Below are positions 17,204 to 25,864 of a DNA stretch of 64,000 bases, piece by piece; the stretch's first letter is position 1; every line of letters starts with the position of its first letter. A program made the position numbers and the translations under genes. The notes beneath the pieces were generated by a model that worked only from the letters and a program-made list of their open reading frames with translations, searched no databases and had not been told where the DNA came from. The stretch spans positions 1 through 64,000 of the forward strand of contig NZ_DF967525.1 of the NCBI RefSeq assembly GCF_000971475.1. Reading direction: 5' to 3'. The stretch is from Sulfuricella sp. T08 (GTDB taxonomy: Bacteria > Pseudomonadota > Gammaproteobacteria > Burkholderiales > Sulfuricellaceae).

Positions 17204-19672
17204 ATGAATCAAGACATACAGAAAATCGACCGATTTGAAGTGACCCGGATTCTGGGCAAGGGTGCGCAGAGTGTGGTTTATCTCGCTTACGATCCCAAGC
17301 TGCAACGCGAAGTGGCGATCAAAACCCTGCATTTCACGAAACAGAAGGACCAGCAGAACGAGATTCAGGCGCTGATCCAGGAATCGCGCACAGTCAGCAA
17401 GATGCGTCACCCCAACCTCGTACCTATTTTTGAGGCTGGGGAATACGAAGGCGATCCTTATCTGGTATTCGAGTATGTCGAGGGTCAGACCCTGGCCGAT
17501 CTGCTGCGAGAAAAAGGGGCTCTGCCCACCAACGAGGCTATCGGCATTATCGGCCCGGTGCTCGACGCCGTCGCCCATGCTCACCAGAATGGCATCATCC
17601 ACCGAGACCTGAAACCCTCCAACATTCTGATCAGCCCGGAAGGCATCCCGCGGGTGATGGATTTCGGCATCGCCGAACGCATCTCCGACAAACCGGGCGA
17701 GCACAACGATGTTCTGATAGGCACGCCAGCCTATATGGCGCCAGAATACATCGACGGCCGGACAGTCAGCGAAAAAAATGATATTTTCGCCGCCGGCCTG
17801 ATCCTTTACGAAATGGTGGTTGGGCACAAGGCAGTACAGGGCAGCAACATTTACCAGGTCATGCACCGCATCGCTTCCGAACCGATCGAGCTCCCTCCGA
17901 GCAGCGAAATAGCCATCGATGAAAAGCTTGGCGACATCATCCTCAAGGCGCTGGCAAAAAAGCCTCTCGACCGCTATGCCAGCGCCGAGGAGATGGGGGA
18001 GGCGCTGCACGCGTTCATGCTGGCGGGTGAAGAAGCCTCTCCTCCCTCCACCGAATCGAAACAGAGCACGCTGGATTTCCTGCTGCGGCGGATGCGCCAC
18101 AGAGGCGATTTCCCTGCCCTGTCGGAGTCGGTCAGTTCCATCAACCGTGTGGTTTCCTCCGACCGGGAGAGCATCAACAAGCTTTCCAACTCGATCCTGA
18201 AGGATTTCGCCCTCACCAATAAGATTCTGCGACTGGTCAACACTGCCTTCTATAGCACATACGGCGGCGGCACCATCAGCACCATTTCGCGCGCCGTGAT
18301 CATTCTCGGCTTCGACGCGGTGCGCAACATCGCTGTCACCCTGATCCTGTTCGAACACATGCAGAACAAGGCTCATGCGACGCATCTGAAGGAAGAATTC
18401 ATTCAGACCCTGTTCAGCGGGCTCATAGCCAAGGATATTGCCAAAGGCGCCTCCAAAGACATCAAGGATCCTGAAGAAGCTTTTATCTGCTCGATGTTCC
18501 ATAACCTGGGGCGCCTCCTGGCCATGTTCTATTTCCAGGAAGAGGCCGAAAGCATAAACAGGGTCATGGCCCAGAAAGAATGCAACGAAGATATTGCTTC
18601 CGCCCAGGTGCTCGGCATTTCCTACCAGGACTTGGGCATCGGCATCGCCAGGACCTGGGGCTTCCCGGAACAGATCGTGCACAGCATGCGCAAGCTGCCG
18701 CCCGATTCCGTCCCCCGTCCCAAAACACCCATGGATAAGCTGCGCATCATCACCAGCTTCTCCAATGAACTGTGCGAAATCGTAGCCAATACTCCCAGCG
18801 AGGACCGGCTGAAGTCGATCAAAAAGCTCTCCGGGCGCTATGGCGACAGCATGCCGATCCAGGAAAAGCAGTTACAGCAGACCCTGGAGAAAGCCCTCGA
18901 CGAAATCACCCAGTTCGCCGGCACGGTACGTCTGGGAATAAGGCAGAGCCAGATCGGCAAGCAAGTCGCCACCTGGACGGGACACACCCATCAAGGAGAG
19001 GTCATAAAGGAAGGAGCAGCAGAGCTCGCTGCTGACGGCACCAGTCTGACTGAGGCAGAATCGCAGATGCAGGACACGGTGGCGATCACCGCAACAGAGG
19101 GAGTCACACTGGCCCAGGCAAAGTTGCCGGAAGACATGGGAAACAAGCCGAATGCTGGCAATGCCCAGGCCATCCTCACCGCCGGCATCCAGGACATCAG
19201 CAATTCCCTGGTGGATGGCTGCTCCCTCAACGACCTCCTGCGCATGATCCTGGAAACCATGTACCGCAGCATGGGCTTTCAGCGCGTTCTACTATGCATC
19301 AAGGATGCCAAGCAGAACGCCATGGTCGGGCGCTTCGGCTTCGGCGAGGATATCAACCAGACCATCAAGACCTTCAAGTTCCCCCTCAGCTATACTCCGG
19401 ATGTGTTCCACGCCGCCTTGTCGAAGGGCGTGGACATCCTGATTTCCGACATCAACGAACCGAAAATCAAGGATCGCATTCCGGACTGGTATCGCAAGAC
19501 TATTACCGCCCAGACCTTCGTGCTGTTTCCGCTGAATATCAAAAATGTACCGGTAGCGTTGATATATGCGGACAAGGAGCCGGCAGGCGGCATCAACATG
19601 CCGGAAAACGAGCTGAGCCTGTTAAGGACACTGCGTAACCAGGCCTTGCTGGCAATCAAGCAGACGCTATAG
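17204..19672 (+). CDS. Ser/Thr protein kinase - HDOD - GAF signalling protein (copy 1)
   Basis: 822 aa, soluble. The kinase domain (about 10-270) has G18-K-G loop, catalytic K40 (VAIK), HRDLKPSN at 133-140 with D135, DFG at 153-155 and APE at 179-181, so it should be active. An HDOD domain follows (about 285-500; FALTNKILRLVNTAFYS, FHNLGRLLAMFYF). A variable linker leads to a GAF-like domain (about 650-822; SMGFQRVLLCIKD, FVLFPLNIKNVPVALIYAD). HDOD domains are HD-fold relatives without clear catalysis and often act in c-di-GMP or stress regulation. It is followed after 14 bp by a paralogue of identical layout. Confidence 0.9.
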   Translation: MNQDIQKIDRFEVTRILGKGAQSVVYLAYDPKLQREVAIKTLHFTKQKDQQNEIQALIQESRTVSKMRHPNLVPIFEAGEYEGDPYLVFEYVEGQTLADLLREKGALPTNEAIGIIGPVLDAVAHAHQNGIIHRDLKPSNILISPEGIPRVMDFGIAERISDKPGEHNDVLIGTPAYMAPEYIDGRTVSEKNDIFAAGLILYEMVVGHKAVQGSNIYQVMHRIASEPIELPPSSEIAIDEKLGDIILKALAKKPLDRYASAEEMGEALHAFMLAGEEASPPSTESKQSTLDFLLRRMRHRGDFPALSESVSSINRVVSSDRESINKLSNSILKDFALTNKILRLVNTAFYSTYGGGTISTISRAVIILGFDAVRNIAVTLILFEHMQNKAHATHLKEEFIQTLFSGLIAKDIAKGASKDIKDPEEAFICSMFHNLGRLLAMFYFQEEAESINRVMAQKECNEDIASAQVLGISYQDLGIGIARTWGFPEQIVHSMRKLPPDSVPRPKTPMDKLRIITSFSNELCEIVANTPSEDRLKSIKKLSGRYGDSMPIQEKQLQQTLEKALDEITQFAGTVRLGIRQSQIGKQVATWTGHTHQGEVIKEGAAELAADGTSLTEAESQMQDTVAITATEGVTLAQAKLPEDMGNKPNAGNAQAILTAGIQDISNSLVDGCSLNDLLRMILETMYRSMGFQRVLLCIKDAKQNAMVGRFGFGEDINQTIKTFKFPLSYTPDVFHAALSKGVDILISDINEPKIKDRIPDWYRKTITAQTFVLFPLNIKNVPVALIYADKEPAGGINMPENELSLLRTLRNQALLAIKQTL

Positions 19673-19686
19673 CGGGACTACCCGGC

Positions 19687-22092
19687 ATGCTACAAAACAT
19701 CGGCAGATTCCAGGTCCTGCGCATTCTGGGCAGAGGAGCCCAGAGCGTGGTGTATCTGGCCCATGACCCGCAACTTCAGCGCGAGGTTGCAATCAAGACC
19801 ATGCATTTCTCCCAGCAGGAGGATCGGGATCTCAAGATCGGGGCGCTGATCCAGGAATCGCGCACGGTCAGCCGGCTGCAGCACCCCAACATCGTGCCGA
19901 TCTTCGAAGCCGGGGAGCACGACAGCAATCCCTACCTGGTGTTCGAATACGTCGAGGGCAAAACCCTGGCGGCGCTGTTGAAGGAAGATGGCGCCCTGCC
20001 GGTGCCGCGCGCTATCCAGATCATCCAGCAGGTACTCGACGCCATCGCTCACGCCCACCAGCACAAGATCATCCATCGCGACCTCAAACCCTCCAACATT
20101 CTGATGAACCCGGAAGGCATCCCGCGCGTGATGGATTTTGGCATCGCCACCAAGATCAGCGGCGCGGCCCACCAGGGCAACGAGCTGATGGGTACGCCCG
20201 CATACATGTCGCCGGAATACATCAACACCCGCGAGGTCAGCATCAAGGGTGACATCTTTGCCGCCGGCCTGATCCTCTACGAAATGGTCACCGGTAAGCG
20301 CGCGGTGCAGGGTAACGACATTTTCCAGATCCTCAACCAGATCGTGAATGGCCCGATTTTCAACCCCGCCGAAGCCAGCGAATTCATCGACGAGAAACTC
20401 GGCGACATCATCCTCAAGGCGCTGGCGCCGAACCCGCTCGACCGCTATGCCAGCGCGCAGGAAATGCGTGATGCGCTGCACACCTACATGGTGATGGATG
20501 CGGATGGCCTGCCCATACTCTCGGAACAATCGCGCAGAAGCACGGTGGATTTCCTGCTCCGGCGCATGCGCCATAAAAGCGATTTCCCCGCTCTCTCCGA
20601 GTCGGTCAGCATCATCAACAAAATCCTCGCATCAGGCGGACAGGACAGCTTCGAAAAACTGTCGCGTGCCATCCTCAAGGATGTCGCCCTCACCAACAAG
20701 ATTCTCAAGCTGGTCAATTCCGCCTACTACGGCCAGCATGATAGCGGCAAGATCACCACCATCTCACGCGCGGTCGTCATCCTTGGCCTGGATGCGCTGC
20801 GCAACCTCTCTGTCACCCTGATGCTGTTCGATCACATGCAGAACAAGGCGCTCGTCACCCAACTCAAGGATGAATTCCTGCGCGCCCTGTTCAGCGCCAT
20901 TCTGGCCAAGGGCATCGCTGCCAAGGTTGTTGCGCGGGGGGATGCCGAAGAAATCTTCATCTGCGCCATGTTCCACAATCTTGGACGGATGCTGTCACTG
21001 TTCTACTTTCCCGAAGAAACCAGGGAAATCGAAAAAACCATGGCGCAAAAGGAGTATAGCGAGGATGTCGCCTCCACCCAGGTGCTAGGCATTTCCTACC
21101 GGAACCTGGGCATGGAAATCGCGCGCATCTGGGGCTTTCCTGACCAGATTGTGGAAAGCATGCGCCAGCTGCCGTCAGGGAAAATCCGGAAAGACACCCC
21201 CTACGACATGCTGCACCTCATCGCAGCCCATGCCAACGAGCTGTGCGAAGCCATCGCCTACGCCTCGCGCGAAAATCGGACCAGCGCGATCCAGACTGTC
21301 GCGCGCCGCTTCGAAGATGCCGTGCGCCTGACCGAAAAACAGATGACCACTGCCTTGGAAAAAGCCGTGGAAGAAGCCATTCAATACGCCGGCACTATCC
21401 GCCTCAACCTGCAGCATAGTCAATTCGGAAAACACCTCATCGACTGGGCCGGCGGAGCGGAATACCGGGAAAGCGCCGCCGATGACGATGCCCCTACCGT
21501 TCACAACACCGCCTTTGCACCGGAAATACTCGCGGCGCGCGGCTCAATAGCCAACGCAACAGACGAGGATGAACGGCTCGACGGCCAGATCATTCTGGCC
21601 GAAGGGCTCCAGAACATCAGCCAGGCCCTGCTCGATGGCACACCCCTGAATACCCTTCTGCGTATGGCCCTGGAAACACTCCATCAGGGCATGGGATTTC
21701 AGCATATCCTGTTGTGCATCAAGGATCGTAAAACCGATTCCATGACCGGGCGCTTCGGGCTGGGCCAGGATATTGCGCAAATCACCCGCGATTTCAAGTT
21801 CTCTCTGCGCCCTTCGAATGACGTATTTCATGCTGTGCTGAGCAAGAACTCCGACATCCTGATCGCCGACATCAATTCGCCGAAGATCAGAGCAAGCATT
21901 CCGGACTGGTTTCGCAAGGCCGTTTCCGCCCAGACCTTCATCCTGCTTCCGCTTTCCCTCAACAACACACCGGTGGCACTGATTTACGCCGACAAGGAGC
22001 ACGCCGGCGACATCGCCCTGACCCGGAAAGAACTCTGTCTGCTGCGCGCACTGCGCAACCAGGCCGCACTCGCCTTCAAGCAAATTGTTTAG
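19687..22092 (+). CDS. Ser/Thr protein kinase - HDOD - GAF signalling protein (copy 2)
   Basis: 801 aa, with the same domain order as its upstream paralogue: kinase (GRGAQSVVYLAHD, VAIKTMHF, IIHRDLKPSNILM, VMDFGIA, YMSPE), HDOD (VALTNKILKLVNSAYYG, FHNLGRMLSLFYF) and C-terminal GAF-like (GMGFQHILLCIKD, FILLPLSLNNTPVALIYADK). All catalytic kinase residues are kept. The linker between HDOD and GAF differs most, so the copies may read different inputs. The two may phosphorylate each other or a shared target. It shares an operon with the next small gene (12 bp gap). Confidence 0.9.
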   Translation: MLQNIGRFQVLRILGRGAQSVVYLAHDPQLQREVAIKTMHFSQQEDRDLKIGALIQESRTVSRLQHPNIVPIFEAGEHDSNPYLVFEYVEGKTLAALLKEDGALPVPRAIQIIQQVLDAIAHAHQHKIIHRDLKPSNILMNPEGIPRVMDFGIATKISGAAHQGNELMGTPAYMSPEYINTREVSIKGDIFAAGLILYEMVTGKRAVQGNDIFQILNQIVNGPIFNPAEASEFIDEKLGDIILKALAPNPLDRYASAQEMRDALHTYMVMDADGLPILSEQSRRSTVDFLLRRMRHKSDFPALSESVSIINKILASGGQDSFEKLSRAILKDVALTNKILKLVNSAYYGQHDSGKITTISRAVVILGLDALRNLSVTLMLFDHMQNKALVTQLKDEFLRALFSAILAKGIAAKVVARGDAEEIFICAMFHNLGRMLSLFYFPEETREIEKTMAQKEYSEDVASTQVLGISYRNLGMEIARIWGFPDQIVESMRQLPSGKIRKDTPYDMLHLIAAHANELCEAIAYASRENRTSAIQTVARRFEDAVRLTEKQMTTALEKAVEEAIQYAGTIRLNLQHSQFGKHLIDWAGGAEYRESAADDDAPTVHNTAFAPEILAARGSIANATDEDERLDGQIILAEGLQNISQALLDGTPLNTLLRMALETLHQGMGFQHILLCIKDRKTDSMTGRFGLGQDIAQITRDFKFSLRPSNDVFHAVLSKNSDILIADINSPKIRASIPDWFRKAVSAQTFILLPLSLNNTPVALIYADKEHAGDIALTRKELCLLRALRNQAALAFKQIV

Positions 22093-22104
22093 GAGAACCA
22101 CATC

Positions 22105-22503
22105 ATGATGGAATACATTTTCTTCAACGCCGAATTGGCCGAGCGCTTCGCCGAATTCACCCGCCTGATCGGTGCCGGCTGCGAGGAACGCAACGACAAC
22201 ATGGGGCTGATAGTGGCCGTGCCGGAAGATCTCGACGAGGAACTCGACAACCGTCTGGACACCTATTACGCCCACCTGCTCGACGAGCAGGCCGAGATGG
22301 TAGAGGAAGCCGAGCCCGGCCTCAAGCACGTTACCACCATCAACATCACCCTCGCCGACGGCCAACCCTGCGCGATCCGCATCGAGCCGGCGATGATGAA
22401 CCGCCTGATGAGCTGCCTCAGCATCGATGAAATTCACCAGTTCGCCACCACTATCGCCCACAGCGTGGAGAATCCGGACAACCGCCCACTGTGCCAGACC
22501 TGA
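22105..22503 (+). CDS. conserved small acidic protein of unknown function
   Basis: 132 aa, acidic, no signal peptide or membrane segment. I do not recognise a domain. An AGGAG 9 nt upstream supports ATG 22105; ATG 22108 is an alternative. It starts 12 bp after the second kinase gene, so it is probably co-transcribed and may be a kinase partner or substrate. Ser/Thr sites are present (TTINITL, TTIAHS), but none is diagnostic. Confidence 0.65.
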   Translation: MMEYIFFNAELAERFAEFTRLIGAGCEERNDNMGLIVAVPEDLDEELDNRLDTYYAHLLDEQAEMVEEAEPGLKHVTTINITLADGQPCAIRIEPAMMNRLMSCLSIDEIHQFATTIAHSVENPDNRPLCQT

Positions 22504-22616
22504 TTCATTTTTCTTGACCCGGCAGGGTTGATGCTTTCGGGCAGTCATGCTAGCCTAAACGGCCTTTATAGACCTTTAAATCCGAATAGATTTTAGCTAG
22601 CAGAAACCGACACCCG

Positions 22617-23567
22617 ATGGTTCTTTCCGACCGTATACACACCTATGGGCAGCTCCTGCTGCGACGCCATGGCGAGCGCGTGCACAAGATCGCCCTCGAC
22701 GCCGGCCTGACCTGCCCCAACCGCGATGGCAGCAAAGGGATCGGCGGTTGCACCTTCTGCAACAACGAGTCGTTCAGCCCCAATGGGCGCAAGCCGCCCA
22801 CCCTGCAGGAGCAGCTGAGCTCGGGAAGAAACGCCATCACCCGTTGCACCCGCGCCAAAAAATTTATCGCCTACTTCCAGGCCTATACCAATACCTACGC
22901 CAAGATCGAGCAATTGCGCGAGATGTATGAGGAAGCCCTGGCCGAGCCTGACGTGATCGGGCTCTCCATCGGCACCCGCCCCGACTGCGTACCGCCGGAG
23001 GTGCTCGACCTGCTCGCCGGATACTGCGAGCGCGGCGTCGAAGTCGTACTTGAGCTCGGCCTGCAATCCGCCTTCGATGAAACCTTGAACAAGGTAAACC
23101 GCGGCCACGGCCTGGCCGAATACCTCACAACCACGACCGCGGCCCGCGAGCGAGGTATCCCGGTATGCGCCCACCTGATCGTCGGCCTGCCCGGCGAAAC
23201 CGAGGAACACTACCACGCCAGCCTGGATACCGTAATTGAGCACGGCGTGGACGGGCTCAAGCTGCACCCACTGCATGTCGTCAAGCACACCGTGCTCGCC
23301 CAGGAATGGCGGCGCGGCGAATACCAGCCACTGAGCCAGGAAGACTACACCCGCATCGTCTCCGACCTGATCGAACGTACGCCGGAGGATATTGTCTTTC
23401 ACCGCGTCACCGGCACCGCATCCAGGGATATCCTGCTTGCCCCCGACTGGTGTTCTAAGAAATGGGATGTACTCAACAAGATCGAGCAGGAACTGAGAAG
23501 GCGGGATACCCGCCAGGGACAGTTCGCTTGCCCCATAACCAAGGAAGAACTCAGACATGTCGCCTAA
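22617..23567 (+). CDS. yhcC: YhcC-family radical SAM protein (TIGR01212)
   Basis: 316 aa. The N-terminal cysteine set LTCPNRDGSKGIGGCTFCNN (C33, C45, C48) is the modified radical-SAM motif of this family. SIGTRPDCVPPEVLDLL and AHLIVGLPGETEEHY are TIM-barrel blocks typical of the group. The reaction is unknown; family members are linked to anaerobic or tRNA-related chemistry. It overlaps ubiU by 11 nt, so it is co-translated with the O2-independent ubiquinone hydroxylation genes, suggesting a functional link. Confidence 0.88.
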   Translation: MVLSDRIHTYGQLLLRRHGERVHKIALDAGLTCPNRDGSKGIGGCTFCNNESFSPNGRKPPTLQEQLSSGRNAITRCTRAKKFIAYFQAYTNTYAKIEQLREMYEEALAEPDVIGLSIGTRPDCVPPEVLDLLAGYCERGVEVVLELGLQSAFDETLNKVNRGHGLAEYLTTTTAARERGIPVCAHLIVGLPGETEEHYHASLDTVIEHGVDGLKLHPLHVVKHTVLAQEWRRGEYQPLSQEDYTRIVSDLIERTPEDIVFHRVTGTASRDILLAPDWCSKKWDVLNKIEQELRRRDTRQGQFACPITKEELRHVA

Positions 23568-24570
23568 AGCATCTCTCGAACTGGTCTGCCCCGCAGGCAA
23601 CCTGCCCGCCCTGAAGGTCGCTGTCGATAACGGCGCCGACTGCGTCTACATGGGCTTCAAGGACAACACCAACGCACGCGCCTTCGCCGGGCTGAACTTC
23701 GACCAGGCCAGCGCCCGCGAAGGCGTGCGCTACGCCCACGCCAGGGGCGCCAAGGTGCTGCTCGCGCTCAACACCTTCCCGCAGTCCGACACATGGGAGC
23801 GCTGGCAGGCGGCGGTGGATAATGCAGTGGAACTCGGCATCGACGCCGTCATTTTGGCCGACCCCGGCCTGATGCGCTACGCGGCGAAGAACTACCCGAA
23901 CCTGCGCCTGCACCTGTCGGTGCAAGGCTCTGCGACAAATTATGAAGCGATCAACTTCTACCACGAACACTTCGGCATCCAGCGCGCGGTCATCCCACGC
24001 GTACTGTCGCTGGCCCAGGTCGAACAGGTGGTAAAAAACACCCCGGTGGAAATTGAGCTATTCGGCTTCGGCGGCCTGTGTGTCATGGTCGAAGGGCGCT
24101 GCGCCCTGTCTTCCTACGCCACCGGCGAATCGCCCAATACCTGCGGCGTCTGCTCGCCAGCCAAGGCGGTGCGCTGGGAACAAACACCCACAGGCCTGGA
24201 ATCGCGCCTCAACGGCATCCTGCTCGACCGCTACGGCAAAGACGAAAATGCCGGCTACCCGACCCTGTGCAAGGGCCGCTTCGAGGTCAACAAAGAAACC
24301 TACTACGCCATCGAAGAGCCGACCAGCCTCAACACCCTGGAGATGCTGCCGGAAATGATCGCTATGGGCATCGCCGCAATCAAGATCGAAGGCCGCCAGC
24401 GTAGCCCCGCCTATGTCGAACAAGTCACCAAGGTCTGGCGCTCCGCCATCGACTCCGCCAAACGCGCGCCGCAAAGCTACGCTGTCAACCCAGCGTGGAT
24501 GGCGCAACTGAATAAGGTCGCCGAAGGGCAGCAAAACACCTTGGGTGCGTATCACCGCCCGTGGAAGTGA
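23557..24570 (+). CDS. ubiU: UbiU, O2-independent ubiquinone hydroxylation protein (U32 peptidase family)
   Basis: 337 aa. The U32 signature appears as ELFGFGGLCVMVEGRCALSSY, and the four iron-sulphur cysteines are C175, C182, C199 and C238, spaced exactly as in E. coli UbiU (169/176/193/232). UbiU forms a 4Fe-4S complex with UbiV and hydroxylates the ubiquinone ring without O2, using prephenate as oxygen donor. It overlaps yhcC and lies 110 bp before ubiV. It fits a facultative denitrifier that needs ubiquinone when anaerobic. Confidence 0.93.
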   Translation: MSPKASLELVCPAGNLPALKVAVDNGADCVYMGFKDNTNARAFAGLNFDQASAREGVRYAHARGAKVLLALNTFPQSDTWERWQAAVDNAVELGIDAVILADPGLMRYAAKNYPNLRLHLSVQGSATNYEAINFYHEHFGIQRAVIPRVLSLAQVEQVVKNTPVEIELFGFGGLCVMVEGRCALSSYATGESPNTCGVCSPAKAVRWEQTPTGLESRLNGILLDRYGKDENAGYPTLCKGRFEVNKETYYAIEEPTSLNTLEMLPEMIAMGIAAIKIEGRQRSPAYVEQVTKVWRSAIDSAKRAPQSYAVNPAWMAQLNKVAEGQQNTLGAYHRPWK

Positions 24571-24582
24571 AAAGTAATTTAC

Positions 24583-24657
24583 CGCAAAGGTGCGCGAAGG
24601 AATTCAACTTCATAAAAGGTTTTCCCTTACGTTACCTTGCGTCCTTTGCGGTGAACA
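24583..24657. repeat. palindromic repeat between ubiU and ubiV
   Basis: Arms accgcaaaggtgcgcgaagg (24581-24600 region) and ccttgcgtcctttgcggtga (24636-24655 region) are imperfect inverted repeats separated by about 35 bp. The element resembles the one between ahcY and metF and the half copy before norD. Confidence 0.5.
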
Positions 24658-24679
24658 TGGTTTTTAAAGAGATCTCGAT

Positions 24680-25600
24680 ATGAAACTAGCACTAGGCCCC
24701 ATCCTCTACTACTGGGAACGTGAAACGACATTCAGTTTCTACGACGAAATCGCCGCCTCTCCGGTGGATATCGTCTACCTCGGCGAAACCGTCTGCTCGC
24801 GCCGCCACACCCTGCGCACCGAAGACTGGATTGAAGTCGCGGAAAAACTCACCGCCGCCGGCAAGGAAGTGGTCCTTTCCAGCCAGGCGCTGATCGAGTC
24901 GGAATCCGATTTGAAGACCCTGCGCCGCATCGCTGGCAACGGTAATTTTTCAGTGGAAGCCAACGACATGGGTGCAGTGCATCTACTCTCCGCCACCAAG
25001 CTTCCCTTTGTCGCCGGACCCCATATCAACACCTACAACCCACAGACGCTGGCCCTGCTGGCCGAACTCGGGGCGAATCGCTGGGTCATGCCGGTGGAAA
25101 TGTCGCGCGACGCGCTAGTCCACATGCAGGCAGCGCGTCCCGTCGGCATGGAGACCGAGGTCTTCGCCTACGGCCGCCTGCCACTGGCATTCTCAGCGCG
25201 CTGCTTCACCGCCCGTCACCATAACCTGCCCAAGGACGACTGCCAGTTCCGCTGCATGGACTACGTCAACGGCCTCACCCTGAAAACCCGCGAAGGCCAG
25301 CCCTTCCTCGCCCTGAACGGCACCCAGACCCAGTCCGCCAGCGTCTACAACCTGATCGGCGAACTCGATGCGATGCGCGAAACCGGCGTCGACGTGGTGC
25401 GCATCAGCCCACAGGCGTTTTTCACCGCCAAAATCCTCAGACTGTTCCGCGAAGTCATGGACAACCGCCTTCCCGCCCAGACGGCCAACCAGCAGATGGC
25501 CAAGCTCATGCCCGACCAGGCCTGCGACGGCTACTGGCATGGCCGACCGGGTATCGAACAGAGCTATCTGCAAGCGGCCTCGGCTGAGGATGCGGCCTGA
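24680..25600 (+). CDS. ubiV: UbiV, O2-independent ubiquinone hydroxylation protein (U32 family)
   Basis: 306 aa. The cysteines C39, C175, C188 and C192 (ETVCSRRH, SARCFTARHH, DDCQFRCMDY) have the spacing of the UbiV 4Fe-4S site. The protein is shorter than UbiU and lacks the full peptidase-like signature, as is normal. It is the heterodimer partner of UbiU. The accessory lipid carrier UbiT is not in the window. The gene is separated from ubiU by the palindromic repeat. Confidence 0.92.
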   Translation: MKLALGPILYYWERETTFSFYDEIAASPVDIVYLGETVCSRRHTLRTEDWIEVAEKLTAAGKEVVLSSQALIESESDLKTLRRIAGNGNFSVEANDMGAVHLLSATKLPFVAGPHINTYNPQTLALLAELGANRWVMPVEMSRDALVHMQAARPVGMETEVFAYGRLPLAFSARCFTARHHNLPKDDCQFRCMDYVNGLTLKTREGQPFLALNGTQTQSASVYNLIGELDAMRETGVDVVRISPQAFFTAKILRLFREVMDNRLPAQTANQQMAKLMPDQACDGYWHGRPGIEQSYLQAASAEDAA

Positions 25601-25864
25601 TACATCGGCTGAACTGCCCCTGCCTCCCACGTCGTTACCTGAAAAACAGGGATTCCCCTATATTCGCCAAGGCTTGATTTGCCTTATCCTGCAATAGGTT
25701 TTAGGATTCATCAAGGTTGAGCCGCTACGGTGTCCCTGGAATCCACTGCACCTCGTCTTGTGCCACACTTTGCTGCATACATACATCGAGGTCAGGTCTG
25801 GCACGAGCTTGCCAGGCAGGTGTTGCACTGGGTGATTTAATCCGCGGTTAACTGGGCTAAAGCA

